Notes: generated by a model not told the origin, from the letters alone. Shown: positions 8,418 to 16,921, counted from the first letter of the stretch. The stretch is 64,000 nt of DNA from Streptomyces xanthophaeus (GCF_030440515.1 NZ_CP076543.1:3038001-3102000), one strand, 5' to 3'. Numbers and translations are program-made.

Positions 8418-9278
8418 ATGCTGCGACTGGGCAGGCGCGAGTTCGACACCCACGAGCCGGTGATCATGGCCATCGTGAACCGGACGCCGGACTCCTTCTA
8501 CGACCAGGGCGCGACGTTCCGCGACGAGCCGGCGCTGGACCGGGTCGAGCACGCGATCGCCGAGGGCGCCGCGATCATCGACATCGGCGGGGTCAAGGCG
8601 GGCCCGGGCGAGCACGTGGACGCGGCCGAGGAGGCGCGGCGCACGGTCGGCTTCGTGGCCGAGGTCCGGCGCCGCCACCCGGACGTGGTGATCAGCGTGG
8701 ACACCTGGCGGCACGAGGTCGGCGAGGCGGTGTGCGAGGCCGGGGCCGATGTCCTCAACGACGCGTGGGGCGGGGTGGACCCCAAGCTCGCGGAGGTCGC
8801 CGCGCGGTACGGCGTGGGCCTGGTCTGCACCCACGCGGGCGGGGTGGAACCGCGCACCCGGCCGCACCGGATCACGTACGAGGACGTCATGGAGGACGTG
8901 CTGCGCGTGACGGTCGGGCTGGCGGAGCGGGCGGCGGCGCTGGGCGTCCGCCGGGACGCGATCATGATCGACCCCGGGCACGACTTCGGGAAGAACACCC
9001 GGCACTCGCTGGAGGCCACGCGCCGGCTGGACGAGATGACGGCGACGGGCTGGCCGGTCCTGGTCTCCCTGTCCAACAAGGACTTCGTCGGCGAGACCCT
9101 CGACAAGCCGGTCAAGGAACGCCTGCTGGGCACCCTGGCGACGACGGCCGTCTCGGCCTGGCTGGGAGCGCAGGTCTACCGCGTCCACGAGGTCGCGGAG
9201 ACCCGGCAGATCCTGGACATGGTCCGCTCCATCCAGGGCCACCGCCCCCCGGCGGTAGCCCGCCGCGGCCTGGCCTGA
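8418..9278 (+). CDS. folP2: Dihydropteroate synthase homologue, FolP2 type
   Basis: A 286-residue TIM-barrel protein of the dihydropteroate synthase family. The start (VIMAIVNRTPDSFYDQGATF) and the DPGHDFGK pterin-site motif are conserved. The usual SRK signature near the C-terminus is SNKD here, so the Arg that contacts pterin or phosphate is missing. This and the NRTPDSFYD signature point to the mycobacterial FolP2 class, which is reported to lack dihydropteroate synthase activity, and not to the biosynthetic FolP1. A GAAGGAGG site precedes the ATG. Neighbours (DivIVA-like, tag, LOG, dapE) also match the FolP2 locus. Its last 20 codons are part of a tandem duplication. Confidence 0.85.
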   Translation: MLRLGRREFDTHEPVIMAIVNRTPDSFYDQGATFRDEPALDRVEHAIAEGAAIIDIGGVKAGPGEHVDAAEEARRTVGFVAEVRRRHPDVVISVDTWRHEVGEAVCEAGADVLNDAWGGVDPKLAEVAARYGVGLVCTHAGGVEPRTRPHRITYEDVMEDVLRVTVGLAERAAALGVRRDAIMIDPGHDFGKNTRHSLEATRRLDEMTATGWPVLVSLSNKDFVGETLDKPVKERLLGTLATTAVSAWLGAQVYRVHEVAETRQILDMVRSIQGHRPPAVARRGLA

Positions 9279-9594
9279 GGCCCCGACGGCCGGAGGCCGG
9301 CGCAGCCGCCCGAAGCCGGCGAGGCGCCCCGGCGCCGAACCGCGCGAGAGCGGCGTCGAAAAGGAGCATGGTCCGCTCCATCCAGGGCCACCGCCCGCCG
9401 GCGGTAGCCCGCCGCGGCCTGGCCTGAGGCCCCGACGGCCGGAGGCCGGCGCAGCCGCCCGAAGCCGGCGAGGCGCCCCGGCGCCGAACCGCGCGAGAGC
9501 GGCGTCGAAAAGGAGCATGGTCCGCTCCATCCAGGGCCACCGCCCCCGGCAATCGCCCGCCGCGGCCTGGCCTGAAACCCCGACGGCCGGAGGC
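9218..9594. repeat. 149-bp tandem repeat, 2.5 copies, over the folP2 3' end
   Basis: Copies start at 9218, 9367 and 9516, giving an exact 149-base period; the third ends near 9594. Copy 1 contains the last 20 codons and stop of folP2. Copies 1 and 2 differ at a single visible base in the coding part, whereas copy 3 has indels that shift the frame. Each unit ends with GTCGAAAAGGAGC just before an ATG, so copies 2 and 3 begin with a ribosome-site-like sequence and a start codon; copy 2 could encode a 19-residue peptide equal to the FolP2 tail. Recent recombination or slippage is likely. Confidence 0.9.
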
Positions 9595-9599
9595 GTTCG

Positions 9600-9627
9600 G
9601 GGCCCGGGCCGGGTGCGGCCCGGGCCC
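9600..9627. terminator. Hairpin between folP2 repeats and the LOG-family gene
   Basis: A perfect 11-bp stem (gggcccgggcc with ggcccgggccc) and six-base loop separate the convergent folP2 and LOG-family transcripts; likely bidirectional. Confidence 0.75.
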
Positions 9628-9632
9628 TTCGC

Positions 9633-10400
9633 CTACTTGCCGACTTCCTTCGTCACCAGCGCGATCGCCTCGTCCACGTCGTCGGTGACGTGGAACAGGT
9701 ACAGGTCCTTCTCCGAGGCCTTGCCCTGGGCGATCACGGTGCCCCGCAGCCAGTCGATCAGGCCGCTCCAGTACTCCGTGCCGAACAGCACGATCGGGAA
9801 GCGGGTGATCTTCTGGGTCTGGACCAGGGTCAGTGCCTCGAACAGCTCGTCCAGCGTGCCCAGGCCGCCCGGCAGGACGACGAAGCCCTGGCTGTACTTC
9901 ACGAACATCGTCTTGCGGACGAAGAAGTACCGGAAGTTCAGGCCGAGATCGACGTGCTGGTTGAGCCCCTGCTCGAAGGGCAGCTCGATGCCGAGGCCGA
10001 CCGAGACGCCGTTCGCCTCGCGGGCGCCCTTGTTGGCCGCCTCCATCGCACCCGGACCGCCGCCGGTGATCACCGCGAAGCCGGCGTCGACCAGCGCGCT
10101 GCCGATCCGCACGCCCGCGTCGTACTCGGGCGAGCCTTCCGGCGTACGGGCCGATCCGAACACACTGATCGCGGGCGGCAGCTCGGCGAGCGTGCCGAAG
10201 CCCTCGATGAACTCCGACTGGATGCGCAGGACCCGCCAGGGATCGGTGTGCACCCACTCGGAGGGCCCCGCCGAATCCAGCAGCCGCTGGTCCGTCGTAC
10301 TGCCCGCCTGCACCTGGCTCCGCCTCCTCAGCACCGGCCCGAGCTGCTGCTCCTCGGGCCGACGACGAGCGGAACCCTCGGGACTGCCGTGGTTGCCCAT
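9633..10400 (-). CDS. TIGR00730/LOG-family Rossmann protein (putative nucleotide 5'-phosphate phosphoribohydrolase)
   Basis: A 255-residue LOG-type protein. The signature motifs GGGPGAMEAAN (phosphate site) and PGGLGTLDE (catalytic Glu) are both intact, together with SVFGSART at the first strand. Members cleave N6-modified AMP or other nucleoside monophosphates to base plus ribose 5-phosphate; the name lysine decarboxylase used in some databases is misleading. The ATG at 10400 has AGGAGGG nine bases upstream. It is downstream of dapE in the same direction (64-base gap), the pairing known from mycobacteria (Rv1202/Rv1205). Confidence 0.9.
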   Translation of the reverse strand: MGNHGSPEGSARRRPEEQQLGPVLRRRSQVQAGSTTDQRLLDSAGPSEWVHTDPWRVLRIQSEFIEGFGTLAELPPAISVFGSARTPEGSPEYDAGVRIGSALVDAGFAVITGGGPGAMEAANKGAREANGVSVGLGIELPFEQGLNQHVDLGLNFRYFFVRKTMFVKYSQGFVVLPGGLGTLDELFEALTLVQTQKITRFPIVLFGTEYWSGLIDWLRGTVIAQGKASEKDLYLFHVTDDVDEAIALVTKEVGK

Positions 10401-10464
10401 GCTGTGCTCCCTCCTGCTGATCGTTGGATCAGGGTAGGCGCACAAAGGTGACGAGAAGCGGAAT

Positions 10465-11544
10465 TCAGGAGGTCAGCCAGGCGCGGAGTCGTTCCTCGCA
10501 GTGCAGGATCGCCTTCGTCTCGACGCGCTCGTCGACCTTGTGCGCCAGCAGGGCGTCGCCCGGGCCGTAGTTGACCGCCGGGACTCCGAGGGCGCTGAAG
10601 CGGGAGACGTCCGTCCAGCCGAACTTGGGCATGGCGCGGCCGCCGACCGCCTCCATGAAGGCCTTGGCAGCCGGGTGGGAGAGGCCGGGGAGGGCGCCGG
10701 GCGAGGAGTCGTCGACCACGAACTCGGCGATGTCGCAGTCCGCGAACACCTCCCGTACGTGGGCCAGCGCCTCGGCCTCGGTGCGGTCCGGGGCGTAGCG
10801 GAAGTTGACGGTCACCGTGCACGCGTCGGGGATGACGTTGTTGGCGACGCCGCCCTCGATGCGGACCGCGTTGAGGCCCTCGTGGTACTCCAGGCCGTCG
10901 ATGACCGGCTTGCGGGGCTCGTAGGCCGCGAGGCGGGCGAGGATCGGGCTCGCCGAGTGGATGGCGTTGGAGCCCATCCAGCTGCGGGCGGAGTGCGCGC
11001 GCTCGCCGGTGGTGCGCAGCAGGACGCGCAGGGTGCCCTGGCAGCCGCCCTCGACCTCGGCGTCCGAGGGTTCCAGCAGGACCGCGAAGTCGCCCGTCAG
11101 CCAGTCGGGGTGGGCCTCTGCGACCTTGCCGAGGCCGTTGAGGTCGGCGGCGACCTCCTCCTGGTCGTAGAAGACGAAGGTGAGGTCCCGGTTCGGCTCG
11201 GGCACGGTCGCGGCGATGCGCAGCTGCACGGCGACACCGGACTTCATGTCGGTGGTGCCGCAGCCCCACAGCACGTCGTTCTCGTCGAGGCGGGAGGGGA
11301 CGTTGTCGGCGATCGGCACGGTGTCGAGGTGGCCGGCCAGCACGACGCGCTCGGCGCGGCCGAGGTCCGTGCGGGCGACGACGTTGTTGCCGAAGCGGTC
11401 CACGGTGAGGTGCGCCAGGCCGCGCAACGCGTGTTCCACGAGGTCGGCGAGGACCTTTTCGTCGCCGCTCACGGACGGAATGTCGACGAGCCGGGCGGTC
11501 AGCTCGGCGGCGTCCAGGGTGAGGTCCAGCTCGGATTCGGACAT
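10465..11544 (-). CDS. dapE: Succinyl-diaminopimelate desuccinylase
   Basis: A 359-residue M20-family metallopeptidase of the lysine/meso-diaminopimelate pathway, removing succinate from N-succinyl-LL-DAP. The first metal motif AGHLDTVPIADN, the bridging GCGTTDMKSG and the catalytic pair in YDQEEVAADLNG are clear; NYGPGDALLAHKVDE near the end carries the last metal His. The length is typical of the actinobacterial enzyme. It supplies the peptidoglycan cross-linking residue. dapC of the same branch is about 1.8 kb away, on the same strand. Confidence 0.95.
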   Translation of the reverse strand: MSESELDLTLDAAELTARLVDIPSVSGDEKVLADLVEHALRGLAHLTVDRFGNNVVARTDLGRAERVVLAGHLDTVPIADNVPSRLDENDVLWGCGTTDMKSGVAVQLRIAATVPEPNRDLTFVFYDQEEVAADLNGLGKVAEAHPDWLTGDFAVLLEPSDAEVEGGCQGTLRVLLRTTGERAHSARSWMGSNAIHSASPILARLAAYEPRKPVIDGLEYHEGLNAVRIEGGVANNVIPDACTVTVNFRYAPDRTEAEALAHVREVFADCDIAEFVVDDSSPGALPGLSHPAAKAFMEAVGGRAMPKFGWTDVSRFSALGVPAVNYGPGDALLAHKVDERVETKAILHCEERLRAWLTS

Positions 11545-11631
11545 GGAACTGACCCTAACGCCCCGGGATGCGACGAAGCCTCCTACGTCCGGCCGGTGGA
11601 CGCGTCATATGCCTCAAGTACGGTGGGCCGC

Positions 11632-12597
11632 GTGTCCGAGACCCGTGATCCCCGTCCTCGTCGCCGCCGGATGCTCCGGGCGGTCGTCGGCCTGCTCGTT
11701 CTCCTCGCGGTGATCGGGTACTTCGCCGTGCAGCACGATTCGAACGGTGGCGGCGGCGCCCCGTTCTGCGTGGCCAGCGCGGATCCGGTCGGGGAGGACG
11801 AAACCTCAGAAACGTACGAAATGTCGCCCGAGCAGGCGGCGAACGCGGCGACGATAGCCGCGGTCGGCGTCGCCAAGGGCCTTCCCGACCGGGCGGTGAC
11901 CATCGCACTGGCGACCGCCATGCAGGAGTCCGCGCTGCGCAATCTCGATCACGGCGACCGGGACTCGCTGGGCCTCTTCCAGCAGCGGCCGTCGATGGGC
12001 TGGGGCACTCCGGAGGAGATCAGGGACCCGGTCTACTCGGCCGGGATCTTCTACGACCACCTCGTCGACGTGCCGGGGTACTCGCGCCTGCCGCTGACGG
12101 TGGCGGCGCAGAAGGTGCAGCGCAGCGGGTTCCCCCAGGCGTACGCGAAGCACGAGCCCGACGCGACCGTGCTGACGGCGGCCTTCGCCGGCGGCGGCAC
12201 CCTGAACTGCGGCGGGCCCGCGCCCACCGGGCCGGGCGACCCGGAGAAGGTACGGGCCGGCCTGGTCCGGATCTTCGGCAAGGACGGGATGCACACCATG
12301 TCCCCGCAGGGCGGCCAGGCCGGCCGGAACGCCGGCGGGGGCCGGACGGCCCCCGAGGCCGAGGTCACGCTGACGGAGAAGAAGGCCGGCGACGAGGTCT
12401 CGGTCCGCCGCAGCCGGGCCATGGCCCACTGGGCGGTGGCCAACGCGAAGGCGATGGGCATCTCCCGGGTGTCCTACGACCGGCACGGCTGGACCGCGGG
12501 CAAGGACCGGGGGCGGTGGCAGGACAAGGGCCAGGACGGCGCCAAGGACCTCCACTACGCGGGCCCGGGCGTGGTACGGATCTTCATGGCCCGCTGA
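11632..12597 (+). CDS. Membrane-anchored protein with lysozyme-like (SLT-type) domain
   Basis: About 321 residues from the GTG at 11632 (a GTG three codons earlier is also possible). A basic N-terminus (RDPRPRRRRM) is followed by one membrane helix (LRAVVGLLVLLAVIGYFAV). The extracellular part contains ALATAMQESALRNLDHGDRDSLGLFQQRP, shown here as ALATAMQESALRN and SLGLFQQRP, the Glu-containing helix and following loop typical of the goose-lysozyme or resuscitation-promoting-factor fold. The C-terminal half has no clear family. It is divergent from dapE (87 bases), so cell-wall turnover is a reasonable guess. Substrate cleavage is not proved. Confidence 0.75.
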   Translation: MSETRDPRPRRRRMLRAVVGLLVLLAVIGYFAVQHDSNGGGGAPFCVASADPVGEDETSETYEMSPEQAANAATIAAVGVAKGLPDRAVTIALATAMQESALRNLDHGDRDSLGLFQQRPSMGWGTPEEIRDPVYSAGIFYDHLVDVPGYSRLPLTVAAQKVQRSGFPQAYAKHEPDATVLTAAFAGGGTLNCGGPAPTGPGDPEKVRAGLVRIFGKDGMHTMSPQGGQAGRNAGGGRTAPEAEVTLTEKKAGDEVSVRRSRAMAHWAVANAKAMGISRVSYDRHGWTAGKDRGRWQDKGQDGAKDLHYAGPGVVRIFMAR

Positions 12598-12850
12598 TCC
12601 GCTCAGCGGCGGGGCACACACCGGGGGCGCCCGGGCGCGCGTGCGAGCGATCACTCCTGCGGGGGGATCCGTGTAGCGGGCCACCGATCCCCGAAACGGA
12701 CGGAAGCCCTGGTCGGCGCGCATCCAATGCGCTTTTCCCGGAAGCCGATTAAACGATGCGTTACCGATCCTTTACCCACCGGCACCGCAACTCCACCCGC
12801 CCCGGGAGCGGTTAGCACGGCGTACTCAGCCGCTACCGCTTAGGAGCAAC

Positions 12851-13219
12851 ATGTCTCTCCCCCTGACCCGCCGGATCGCCCGTGCCGCGCTGCTGATCGC
12901 AGCCGGGGCAGCGCCCGTGGTCGGTGCGGCCGGGGCGGCCAGCGCCGCCGGCCTGGAGTCCGTGCCGCCGCTGGGCCAGCTCGCCGCCCCCGACACCGCC
13001 ACGACGGCGGACGCGGCCACGGGCGCCGTCGACACCGCCGGCAGCGCCACCAAGAGCCTGCCGGCCCCCGCCTCCGACGTGGCCGGCACCGCGCAGGGCC
13101 TGCTCGGCGGGCTCCCCACGACGCAGGAGCTGCCGGTGTCCTCGCTCCCGACCTCCACGCTGCCGACGTCCGGTGTCCTGCCGGGCGGACTGCCGGGCGG
13201 ACTGCCGCTGGGCGGCTGA
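12851..13219 (+). CDS. Small secreted Ala/Pro/Gly-rich protein
   Basis: A 122-residue protein with a classical signal peptide (TRRIARAALLIAAGAAPVVG, cleavage likely after GAASA, about residue 32). The mature part is low complexity, rich in Ala, Thr, Ser and Leu, and ends in Leu-Pro-Gly-Gly-Leu repeats. There are no Cys residues and no known domain. It is probably exported and loosely wall-associated. A TAGGAG ribosome site precedes the ATG. A strong hairpin follows the stop. Function unknown. Confidence 0.8.
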   Translation: MSLPLTRRIARAALLIAAGAAPVVGAAGAASAAGLESVPPLGQLAAPDTATTADAATGAVDTAGSATKSLPAPASDVAGTAQGLLGGLPTTQELPVSSLPTSTLPTSGVLPGGLPGGLPLGG

Positions 13220-13234
13220 CGCCGCAGGAACCAC

Positions 13235-13270
13235 CGAGGGGGCCGGGAGTGCGAACTCCCGGCCCCCTCG
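13235..13270. terminator. Strong Rho-independent-like terminator
   Basis: A perfect 16-bp stem (cgagggggccgggagt / actcccggccccctcg) with a GCGA loop, followed on the plus strand by GGCTTTT. It ends the small secreted gene and, read the other way, dapC. Confidence 0.9.
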
Positions 13271-13296
13271 GGCTTTTCCGTCGTGGAACCCGGCGC

Positions 13297-14391
13297 TCAG
13301 CCGAGGCGCTTGACCGCCGCCTCGACCCGCTCGTCGGTGGCGGTGAAGGCGACGCGCACGAACCGCGCGCCCGCCTCGCCGTAGAAGTCGCCCGGCGCGA
13401 CCAGGATGCCCAGACCAGCGAGGTGGGCGACGGTGTCCCAGCAGGGCTCGTCGCGGGTCACCCACAGGTACAGGCTCGCCTCGCTGTGCTCGACCCGGAA
13501 GCCGTGCGCCTCCAGGGCCGTACGCAGCGCCGCGCGGCGGGCCGCGTAGCGCTCGCGCTGCTCCTCGACGTGGGTGTCGTCGCCGAGGGCCGCGACGGTG
13601 GCCGCCTGCACCGGGGCGGGGGTCATCATGCCGCCGTGCTTGCGGATCTCCAGCAGCTCGCCGAGCACGTCCGCGTCACCCGCGATGAAGGCCGCCCGGT
13701 AGCCGGCCAGGTTGGAGCGCTTGGAGAGGGAGTGGACGGCCACGATGCCCTCGTACGAACCGCCGCAGACGTCGTCGTGGAGGACGGAGACGGGTTCGGC
13801 CTCCCAGCCCAGCTCCAGGTAGCACTCGTCGCTGAAGAGCAGGATCCCGTGCTCGCGCGCCCAGGCGACGATCCGGACGAGGTCCTCCTTGGCGAGGACC
13901 TTGCCGGTGGGGTTGGACGGGGAATTGAGCCACAGCAGCTTCACACCGGCCGGGTCGAGCTCGGTCGGGTCGTCGTACACGACGGCCTCGGCGCCGCACA
14001 GCCGCGCGCCGACCTCGTAGGTGGGGTAGGCGAGCCGGGGGTAGGCGACCTTGTCCCCGGCGCCCAGGCCCAGCTGGGTCGGCAGCCAGGCCACCAGCTC
14101 CTTGGAGCCGACGACCGGCAGGACGTTGCGGTGTCCGGCGGCGCTCGCGCCGAGGCGGCCGCGCACCCAGCCCGTGATCGCGTCGCGCAGCGCGACGGTG
14201 CCCCACACGGTCGGGTAGCCCGGTGAGTCTGCGGCCTCGATCAGGGCGCGCCGGATCAGCTGCGGGACCGGGTCCACGGGCGTGCCGACCGACAGGTCGA
14301 CGATGCCGTCCGCGTGGGCCGCCGCCGTGGCCTTGTACGGCTCCAGCTTGTCCCAGGGGAAGGCGGGAAGACGGTCGGATACTGCGGCCAC
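13297..14391 (-). CDS. dapC: Succinyldiaminopimelate transaminase
   Basis: A 364-residue class I/II fold-type-I aminotransferase. The PLP Schiff-base Lys lies in SLSKRSNLAGYR; the substrate and cofactor loop NSPSNPTG and the C-terminal Arg in ARFVRVAFTATDE are intact. Length and sequence agree with the actinobacterial DapC that makes N-succinyl-LL-DAP from the keto precursor. It is directly downstream of a 7Fe ferredoxin gene on the same strand, as in other actinobacteria. Starts with GTG. The specific substrate is inferred from family and from dapE nearby. Confidence 0.9.
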   Translation of the reverse strand: MAAVSDRLPAFPWDKLEPYKATAAAHADGIVDLSVGTPVDPVPQLIRRALIEAADSPGYPTVWGTVALRDAITGWVRGRLGASAAGHRNVLPVVGSKELVAWLPTQLGLGAGDKVAYPRLAYPTYEVGARLCGAEAVVYDDPTELDPAGVKLLWLNSPSNPTGKVLAKEDLVRIVAWAREHGILLFSDECYLELGWEAEPVSVLHDDVCGGSYEGIVAVHSLSKRSNLAGYRAAFIAGDADVLGELLEIRKHGGMMTPAPVQAATVAALGDDTHVEEQRERYAARRAALRTALEAHGFRVEHSEASLYLWVTRDEPCWDTVAHLAGLGILVAPGDFYGEAGARFVRVAFTATDERVEAAVKRLG

Positions 14392-14442
14392 GGTGGTCTC
14401 TGCTCTCTCTGAGTGCTGGTGTGTACGGGTGCCGGAAACACG

Positions 14443-14478
14443 TCGGTCCCGTGCGGCGGGAAGGCCGTACGGGACCGA
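14443..14478 (-). terminator. Hairpin after the ferredoxin gene
   Basis: A 15-bp stem with one mismatch (tcggtcccgtgcggc / gccgtacgggaccga) and six-base loop lies in the 108-base space between the ferredoxin stop and the dapC start, so dapC may be partly uncoupled from the ferredoxin transcript. Confidence 0.65.
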
Positions 14479-14499
14479 GGGGCGCGTCTGCCTGAAAGG

Positions 14500-14829
14500 T
14501 CAGTGCTCGCCGTTGATACCGGCGGGCAGCGCCGCGACGAAGGGGTGGTCGCGCTCGATCAGGCCCAGCTTCGAGGCACCACCGGGCGAACCGAGCTCGT
14601 CGAAGAACTCGACGTTCGCCTTGTAGTAGTCCTTCCACTCCTCCGGAGTGTCGTCCTCGTAGAAGATGGCCTCGACCGGGCAGACCGGCTCACACGCACC
14701 ACAGTCGACGCACTCGTCCGGGTGGATGTACAAGGACCGCTGGCCCTCGTAGATGCAGTCGACGGGGCACTCTTCGATGCATGCCTTGTCCTTGACGTCG
14801 ACACAAGGCTCCGCGATGACGTAGGTCAC
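14500..14829 (-). CDS. fdxA: 7Fe ferredoxin (3Fe-4S plus 4Fe-4S)
   Basis: A 109-residue ferredoxin. Cys9, Cys17, Cys21 and Cys25 in the first segment, with the seven-residue spacing after Cys9 that marks the 3Fe-4S type, and the second set CVDCGACEPVCP for the 4Fe-4S cluster. A long C-terminal extension (about 55 residues) is typical of actinobacterial FdxA/FdxC. It acts as a soluble electron carrier. The GTG at 14829 has GAGGAGG at ideal spacing; the longer frame upstream lacks one. It precedes dapC on the same strand. Confidence 0.95.
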   Translation of the reverse strand: MTYVIAEPCVDVKDKACIEECPVDCIYEGQRSLYIHPDECVDCGACEPVCPVEAIFYEDDTPEEWKDYYKANVEFFDELGSPGGASKLGLIERDHPFVAALPAGINGEH

Positions 14830-14946
14830 GCTCTCGTTCCTCCTCGGTAGGGCTTTCCATATCGCGCGGGAGCGCGGCGTCGTCGATGCCCGCACCTAGT
14901 ATCTCCGTTCCCGGGCACGATCCGAACAGGAGGGGCGGACAGAGCT

Positions 14947-15933
14947 GTGGAAATCACTGCCGGTGGACTGCTGGAGGTCCGAATTACCCCGGCTGACGTG
15001 GGTAAACGAGTCTCTGTACGACGGGTGGAGGCCGTAGTGAGCGGATCACCCGAGTTCACGGACACGGTCGGGGTTCTCACATCCTGGGACCAGGGTGTGC
15101 TGCTGATCACAAAGAAGGACGGACAATCCGTCCGCATCTCGGAATCCTCGCTGGTGGCGGGCAAGATCGTGCCTCCGGCGCCGGCCCGGCGACGGGGTCC
15201 CGCGGCCTCCTTCGAGGAGCTCTCGCGGGTCGCCGCGCGGGCCTGGCAGCCGCTGGAGAGCGAGCAGCTGGGCGGGTGGACGCTGCGGGCGGCCGCCGGA
15301 TTCACCCGGCGGGCCAATTCCGTGCTGCCGCTCGGCGATCCGGGGATACCGCTGGACGAAGCACTCGCGCGAGTGACCTCCTGGTACGCGGAGCGGTCGC
15401 TTCCGGCCTACGTGCAGGTCGCGACGGGGGCCGCAGGCACCCAGGAGATGCTCGGCGCGAAGCTGGAGCAGCGCGGCTGGGTGAACGAGGTGTCGGCGGA
15501 GGTACGGATCGGGGCGCTGGCGCCGGTCGGCGACGTGGAGGCGCCCGCGGCCGAGGCCGTACGCCTGACCCGGGTCCCGGACGAGGCGTGGCTCGGGCGC
15601 TACGGGAAGGTGAGCGACCCGGACCTGGCCCGGCGGATGCTGGTGGAAGGGCCGTCGGTGTGGTTCGCGGCGCTGCCGGACGGCCGGGCCATCGGGCGCT
15701 GCGTGGTGGACGGGCGGTGGGCCGGCTTCGCGGCGGTGACCGTGGATCCCGCGCACCGGCGGGAGGGCCTGGCGACGGCGGTGATGGCCGCGCTGGCCCG
15801 GCGGGCGCTGGAGGAGGGCGCGTCGGCGGCGTGGCTGCAGGTCGAGACGGACAATCCGGGGGCACTGGCGCTGTACGACGGGCTGGGCTTCGCCACGCAC
15901 CACATGTACCACCACTTCCGGGCGGCCTCGTGA
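14947..15933 (+). CDS. GNAT acetyltransferase with N-terminal SH3-like region
   Basis: A 328-residue protein of the Rv0428c-like group. The N-terminal 75 residues form a small beta-rich region (VEITAGGLLEVRITPADVGK...), probably SH3-like, followed by a degenerate first half and a C-terminal GNAT domain whose acetyl-CoA loop is VDPAHRREGLATAVM. Trp and Tyr late in the sequence (LYDGLGF) are typical of the fold. The GTG start at 14947 follows AGGAGGGG. Its stop overlaps the start of the next gene by three bases, so the two are translated together. The acceptor is unknown. Confidence 0.85.
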   Translation: MEITAGGLLEVRITPADVGKRVSVRRVEAVVSGSPEFTDTVGVLTSWDQGVLLITKKDGQSVRISESSLVAGKIVPPAPARRRGPAASFEELSRVAARAWQPLESEQLGGWTLRAAAGFTRRANSVLPLGDPGIPLDEALARVTSWYAERSLPAYVQVATGAAGTQEMLGAKLEQRGWVNEVSAEVRIGALAPVGDVEAPAAEAVRLTRVPDEAWLGRYGKVSDPDLARRMLVEGPSVWFAALPDGRAIGRCVVDGRWAGFAAVTVDPAHRREGLATAVMAALARRALEEGASAAWLQVETDNPGALALYDGLGFATHHMYHHFRAAS

Positions 15934-16724
15934 GTGCGGAGGCCTGGCGGGAGCAGTTCGCGGCCGAGGCCCGGGCGGAGCGGCCCGACCTGGCGCTGCT
16001 GTGCCTGCTGCTGGCCACCGAGGGTGATCCGGCGCTGGACGAACGCGCGATGGACGCGGCCCAGATCGAGCTGGACCGGCTGGCCGGGATGCTGCCGTAC
16101 GGGCTGCGCGGCGGGCGGGCGTGGGCCAACGCGGTGACGGAACTGCTGGGCGGGCGCCTCGGGTTCCACGGCACCCCGGCGGACTACGACCGGCTGTCGT
16201 CCTCGCTGCTGCACGAGGTACTGAGGCGGCGGCGCGGGCTGCCGATCCTGCTGTCGGTGGTGTGGCTGGAGGTCGCCCGGCGGGCCGGGGCGCCGGTCTA
16301 CGGGCTGGGACTGCCGGGGCACTTCGTGGTGGGCTTCGGGGACCCGGAGGAGGGCGTGGTGGTGGACCCGTTCGCGGGCGGCGCCTCTCTGGGCACCGGG
16401 CCTGCGGAGCTGGCGTCGGGGCCGCGCGAGCCGGCCCGGACGCTGGACATCGTGCAGCGGATCCTGGCGAACATCCGGGCCTGGGCCGCGGCCCGCCCGG
16501 AGCAGTCGGGGGTGGCCCTGTGGGCGGTGGAGCTGTCGCTGCTGCTGCCGTCGCATCCGGCGGCGCTGCGGTACGAGCGGGCGCGGCTGCTGGTGGAGCG
16601 GGGCTCCTTCCAGGAGGGGGCGGCCGAGCTCGACGCGTACGCCGGGGTGGTCTCCGCGGTGGACGCCGACGCGGCGGCCCGCATCCACGCCGAAGCCGTC
16701 TCGGCCCGCGCCCTCCTGAACTGA
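15930..16724 (+). CDS. SirB1/transglutaminase-like family protein
   Basis: About 264 residues. The conserved block of the SirB1 N-terminal family is visible: LLLATEGDPALDERAMDAA, LHEVLRRRRGLPILLSVVWLE and GLPGHFVVGF, the last holding the His of the transglutaminase-like fold. The usual nucleophilic Cys is not evident, as in most SirB1 proteins. The C-terminal part is TPR-like (HPAALRYERARLLVERG). The GTG start overlaps the upstream acetyltransferase stop (GTGA). A biochemical role is unknown. Confidence 0.85.
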   Translation: MSAEAWREQFAAEARAERPDLALLCLLLATEGDPALDERAMDAAQIELDRLAGMLPYGLRGGRAWANAVTELLGGRLGFHGTPADYDRLSSSLLHEVLRRRRGLPILLSVVWLEVARRAGAPVYGLGLPGHFVVGFGDPEEGVVVDPFAGGASLGTGPAELASGPREPARTLDIVQRILANIRAWAAARPEQSGVALWAVELSLLLPSHPAALRYERARLLVERGSFQEGAAELDAYAGVVSAVDADAAARIHAEAVSARALLN

Positions 16725-16740
16725 CCGGCCCCGGCCTCAC

Positions 16741-16921
16741 CTGGGCCACATCCAGCCCCGCCGGCACCATCAGGCTCGCCTGGGCCACATTCAGCCCCGC
16801 CGGCACCATCAGGCTCGCCTGGGCCACATTCAGCCCCGCCGGCACCATCAGGCTCGCCTGGGCCACATTCAGCCCCGCCGGCACCATCAGGCTCGCCTGG
16901 GCCACATTCAGCCCCGCCGGC
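16741..16921. repeat. 39-bp direct tandem repeat, 4 full copies plus one partial
   Basis: Units begin at 16741, 16780, 16819, 16858 and 16897 (partial). Each reads ctgggccacattcagccccg and continues ccggcaccatcaggctcgc; the first has one variant base (tccag). The last partial copy runs straight into the left arm of a long palindrome at 16915. No spacers differ between copies, so it is not a CRISPR array. It lies after the stop of the SirB1-like gene. Confidence 0.92.

Noticed and set aside
9112..10257. Leftward frame running through the folP2 repeats
   Set aside because: It comes from translating the 149-base repeats and the LOG gene in the wrong frame; its repeated MERTMLLFDAALARFG blocks only reflect the DNA repeat.
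10501..11631. Long rightward open frame upstream of the lysozyme-like gene
   Set aside because: It is antisense to dapE. The real protein starts at the GTG near 11632 where the composition changes and a membrane helix appears.
16741..16921. CRISPR-like array
   Set aside because: The units are contiguous 39-base copies with no unique spacers, and there are no cas genes in the window.
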